Source: Helicobacter aurati (GTDB taxonomy: Bacteria > Campylobacterota > Campylobacteria > Campylobacterales > Helicobacteraceae). Taken from it: a stretch of DNA of 39,727 bases. The position numbers and the translations under genes are program-made. Location of the stretch: contig NZ_NXLW01000019.1 of the NCBI RefSeq assembly GCF_003364265.1, forward strand, positions 1 through 39,727, written 5' to 3'. Positions 37,062 through 39,727 of the stretch are shown piece after piece (within the stretch, counting starts at the first letter, position 1; each line of letters begins with the position of its first letter). The notes under the pieces are model-generated. The model saw only the letters and a program-made list of their open reading frames with translations. It did not search any database and was not told where the DNA came from.

Positions 37062-37259
37062 TTATTTTTTTGTTGTGTGATTTTTCTCAGAAAGATGCGC
37101 ACTATTTAAATCCTCTGTATCATCAAATAGCACACCTCTCATCATTCTTTCTTTATCGTCAAATTGTCCGTTTTTTAATCCCCACAAAAAAGCCACTAGC
37201 CCTAAAAATCCCATGCAAAGCGAAACTCCGAGCATTAACGCTACTACCCAACTACTCAT
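37062..37259 (-). CDS. ccoS: cbb3-type oxidase assembly protein CcoS
   Basis: Small inner-membrane protein needed for maturation of cytochrome cbb3 oxidase. The 65 residues have one membrane helix (about 5-26) and the family motif LWGLKNGQFDDKERMMRGVLFDD (25-47), which is diagnostic. The polar tail ends in KNHTTKK. Other cco genes are not in the window. It precedes fqrB with a 33-base gap. GAGG lies about 8 bases before the ATG. Confidence 0.93.
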   Translation of the reverse strand: MSSWVVALMLGVSLCMGFLGLVAFLWGLKNGQFDDKERMMRGVLFDDTEDLNSAHLSEKNHTTKK

Positions 37260-37444
37260 GCTAATTTCCTCAAAATAGCATGAATTGTATCTAAAATAAT
37301 TAAAGCTAGAAAGTTTATTCTTTAGAGAGTCTTGCTAACTTTAATTATCCGCTAGGAAATTCTAAAGCATTGCTACATAGAAACATAATCAATAAAGATT
37401 TTGAGTAGAATATGGACTTAATACATAACAACAAAGGAGCATGA

Positions 37445-38386
37445 TTGAATCTTGTCTTTCTGGGAACACCAACATTTGCAAAAGATATTTTGGAAGGATT
37501 GCATACTAAACATACTATACTTGGGGTGATAACACAAACAGATAAACCCTTTGGACGAAAAAAGATTCTAAAAGCCCCCGAAACGAAGCAGTACTGCATT
37601 ATCCACGATATACCATGCTTTCAACCAATAAAAGCGCAAGAAATTCCAGCCATTCTTGAACAAATAGAATCACAACATGCGATAGAGGCTATTATAGTAG
37701 TAGCTTACGGAAAGATTCTGCCAAAGACCGTTACAAGCACCTATTTATGCCTGAACTTACACGGCTCGATTCTGCCCTATTTTCGTGGAGCAAGCCCGGT
37801 GCAACACAGCATCATCAACGACTACTTGCATTTTGGCTTAACGGTTATTGCAATGGATGAGGGGCTAGACACAGGGGATATTCTTGCCACAAAGACAATA
37901 CATAAACAACAGGTACAGCAAAAGCTACTAGAGGAGGTTTTTAAAACACTAGTGCCCCACAGCATAGAGCTCTTGGATTCTGTGCTCAATTCCCTTAAGA
38001 ATAACGTTATTACAAGACAAGCACAAGAGCACACGCAAGCCACCTATTGCACAAAATTACAGAAAAAAGACGGTATCCTTAACCTCGAAAATGCCAAGGC
38101 ATGCTACTTACGATACCTAGCCCTTCATGATAGAGGAATTAGTCTTGTATGCCAATATGGCATGTTAAAAATTAATGAAATAACGGGATATGAAGAGACT
38201 CCCTTAGAATCACATTTTCCAAAAGGCACAATCTTAGAAATAGATTCCAAGCAAAATCGCTTTTCGTTGTCATGTACAAGAGGAAAATTATGGATAAGCG
38301 CAGTAACGCCAGAAAATAAGCCGAAAATGAGTGCCTTAAGCTTTTTGCAATCAAAAGGATTGAAAGTGGGGGATACATTATGCTAA
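37445..38386 (+). CDS. fmt: Methionyl-tRNA formyltransferase
   Basis: Formylates initiator Met-tRNA with 10-formyl-THF. The N-terminal formyltransferase domain begins NLVFLGTPTFAKDILEGL. The catalytic Asn104-His106-Asp142 set lies in LNLHGSILPYFRGASPVQ and DEGLDTGDIL. The C-terminal OB-like domain (about 210-313) is present. The 313 residues match the family. The start is a TTG just after AAGGAG; no in-frame ATG lies close, and the nearby ATG at 37441 is out of frame. It stands alone on the plus strand between ccoS and flaA. Confidence 0.95.
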   Translation: MNLVFLGTPTFAKDILEGLHTKHTILGVITQTDKPFGRKKILKAPETKQYCIIHDIPCFQPIKAQEIPAILEQIESQHAIEAIIVVAYGKILPKTVTSTYLCLNLHGSILPYFRGASPVQHSIINDYLHFGLTVIAMDEGLDTGDILATKTIHKQQVQQKLLEEVFKTLVPHSIELLDSVLNSLKNNVITRQAQEHTQATYCTKLQKKDGILNLENAKACYLRYLALHDRGISLVCQYGMLKINEITGYEETPLESHFPKGTILEIDSKQNRFSLSCTRGKLWISAVTPENKPKMSALSFLQSKGLKVGDTLC

Positions 38387-38476
38387 TTTAATTAATGGCA
38401 ATAAGAATTATAAAAGTAAATATTTGTAGTGTTTTTATAAGCGAGTAATTTGAAATATTAGAAACATGAGAATATA

Positions 38477-38495
38477 TCCTCTCTTTACGAGAGGA
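38477..38495. terminator. Hairpin between fmt and flaA
   Basis: Perfect 7-base arms TCCTCTC and GAGAGGA around TTTAC. It sits in the convergent gap, 44 bases beyond the flaA stop. Neither strand has a long T run after it, so it is a weak candidate for the shared terminator. Confidence 0.4.
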
Positions 38496-38538
38496 AAGGA
38501 GACGACATCAACTTAATACCATGCAATTTAAGGTTTTG

Positions 38539-39727
38539 CTATTGTAGTAATCGTAAAATATTTTGTTGTACGTTATTTGCTTGACTCATTGCAAAACTAC
38601 CAGATTGCGCTAGGATATTCAGCTTATTAAAGTTTGCAGATTCTTGAGCAAAATCTACTTCTCTAATTTGACTTTCAGCAGCTTTAACATTGACTTGTGT
38701 TACAGAAATGTTATTAACTGTTGAAATCATTTGTCCTTGCACAGAACCTAAATCAGCTCGGATTCTATCAAGAATCTTTGTAGCAGATTCTGCAATATCC
38801 ATAACAACCATTGCGCCACGCAAAGTCATAACACCAGCACCCATTGCAGCACCGCCACTTGCAATAACAGCATTATAGTTTGCGCCAGATGCAGACTTCA
38901 CATCTTTGTTAAATTCGCCCATAGTGTCGCGCAAGTTTACAACCGTTTTAGCTACTCGTTTGTTATCAAAGCCTAAAGCCTTGTAGGGTTCTTTCGCATT
39001 GGCTGCAGACATAACAACAATATCCCGTGCGTCAAGCCTTGTAAGAGACAATCGTCCATAGTTTTCAGAGCCTTTGCCTTCTAATTTTTGTCCGCCATTT
39101 AGAGACCGCACTGAAACTTCTGCCACTTTACCATCTTGTCCCTTTTGGTTTTTCTCAATAGAGATTTTGATACCTCGACCATCGACACTTCTAAGATTCA
39201 ATCTACCTCTCTCATCTGTGTAGGCTTCAACGCCTGTTTGATTAGTAACAGCATTAAATGCTTGCACTAAACGACCATCAGAATCCCCAGCCTTAATGTT
39301 ATTAACATCCCCTATGGTTATACCATTGATAATAATATTAGACATAGTTCCAGACTTAATCATCTCATCAGAAGTTGAAATGACATTAGCCACTGCACGA
39401 ATACCTGTTTTATCGGAGTTTTTATTAATTACTTCAGCTAAAACACCAATACCTGTTCCAACGCTTGTAGAGATTTTTACAGATTGTAGTCTGACATCAT
39501 TGACGCCGTCTACGTTTTTGAATGTGATGTTTACCGTATTGGCTGCCGTAATTAATCCACCTGTAGAAACTCTCACCTGCCCAATCTTATCACTTGTTGT
39601 TGCCCCAATTGAAGCCTTAATAGATTCATTAGAGTATGCACCAACTTGAAACTCTTTGTTTGTAAAAGAACCAGAGAGTAACTTCTGACCATTGAAAGAA
39701 GTAGTATTACCAATCATATCAAGACCT
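38539..39727 (-). CDS. flaA: Major flagellin FlaA, 5' end outside the window
   Basis: Filament protein. About 396 C-terminal residues are present; the N-terminal axial part lies beyond the window edge. The readable start [19 protein letters not shown] matches the region after residue 120 of H. pylori Fla[40 protein letters not shown] and [12 protein letters not shown] all fit FlaA better than FlaB. The C-terminal D0/D1 helices are intact, from [15 protein letters not shown] to the end in [12 protein letters not shown]. Sigma-28 usually drives flaA; its promoter is not in view. The window carries flgM, the sigma-28 inhibitor, elsewhere. Confidence 0.95.
   Translation of the reverse strand, partial: GLDMIGNTTSFNGQKLLSGSFTNKEFQVGAYSNESIKASIGATTSDKIGQVRVSTGGLITAANTVNITFKNVDGVNDVRLQSVKISTSVGTGIGVLAEVINKNSDKTGIRAVANVISTSDEMIKSGTMSNIIINGITIGDVNNIKAGDSDGRLVQAFNAVTNQTGVEAYTDERGRLNLRSVDGRGIKISIEKNQKGQDGKVAEVSVRSLNGGQKLEGKGSENYGRLSLTRLDARDIVVMSAANAKEPYKALGFDNKRVAKTVVNLRDTMGEFNKDVKSASGANYNAVIASGGAAMGAGVMTLRGAMVVMDIAESATKILDRIRADLGSVQGQMISTVNNISVTQVNVKAAESQIREVDFAQESANFNKLNILAQSGSFAMSQANNVQQNILRLLQ

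Overview
The window is a gene-dense, AT-rich chromosomal segment of a Campylobacterota bacterium, almost certainly a Helicobacter. FlaA, GreA, RibH, SpeE, FqrB, UvrB and PyrG closely resemble Helicobacter proteins as I remember them. Several blocks keep Helicobacter/Campylobacter gene order: pyrG-recJ-pseudouridine synthase, ribH-nusB-pyrF, flgM-flgN-flgK and ccoS-fqrB. An orphan pilus/type II-like secretin and some lineage-specific surface genes suggest a non-pylori, perhaps enterohepatic, species. I could not run a search, so the species is open. I see no tRNA, rRNA, CRISPR, insertion sequence or prophage.

Layout. 0.1-4.2 kb: uvrB, two small unknown genes (one coiled-coil), an alpha/beta hydrolase and greA. 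4.2-6.5 kb: a small surface-glycan module, with a family 8 glycosyltransferase whose reading frame is broken by a (TA)14 tract, then a SAM methyltransferase. 6.6-11.6 kb (minus): pyrG, recJ and an RluA-type pseudouridine synthase. 11.7-13.7 kb (plus): ribH, nusB with a long basic tail, and pyrF. 13.7-15.6 kb (minus): a secretin. 15.7-17.9 kb: three tandem paralogous envelope proteins behind a promoter region rich in T tracts, closed by a clear terminator. 17.9-23.3 kb: rarA, then an Mla-type lipid transport operon (permease, ATPase, MCE protein, auxiliary lipoprotein), and ubiX. 23.6-25.8 kb: a TolC-like protein and a membrane fusion protein. 26.1-30.6 kb: a Csd3-like peptidoglycan peptidase, a 55-residue membrane protein behind a G10 tract, and flgM-flgN-flgK with a recognisable sigma-28 promoter. 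30.7-37.3 kb (minus): exonuclease-speE-dapC-unknown-uvrC, then ccoS-fqrB. 37.4-39.7 kb: fmt, and the C-terminal part of flaA running off the window.

How it fits together. Most genes are core: repair (uvrB, uvrC, recJ, rarA), nucleotide and cofactor synthesis (pyrG, pyrF, ribH, ubiX), transcription and translation (greA, nusB, fmt), flagella and envelope upkeep. The accessory interest is in surface-exposed or envelope genes that carry length-variable simple repeats: (TA)14 inside the glycosyltransferase, T10 and T12 around the promoter and leader of the lipoprotein operon, and G10 at the ribosome-binding position of the small membrane protein. Together they look like a phase-variable surface repertoire. 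The glycosyltransferase is the strongest case: it is out of frame here, and loss of exactly one TA unit would restore a 426-residue enzyme.
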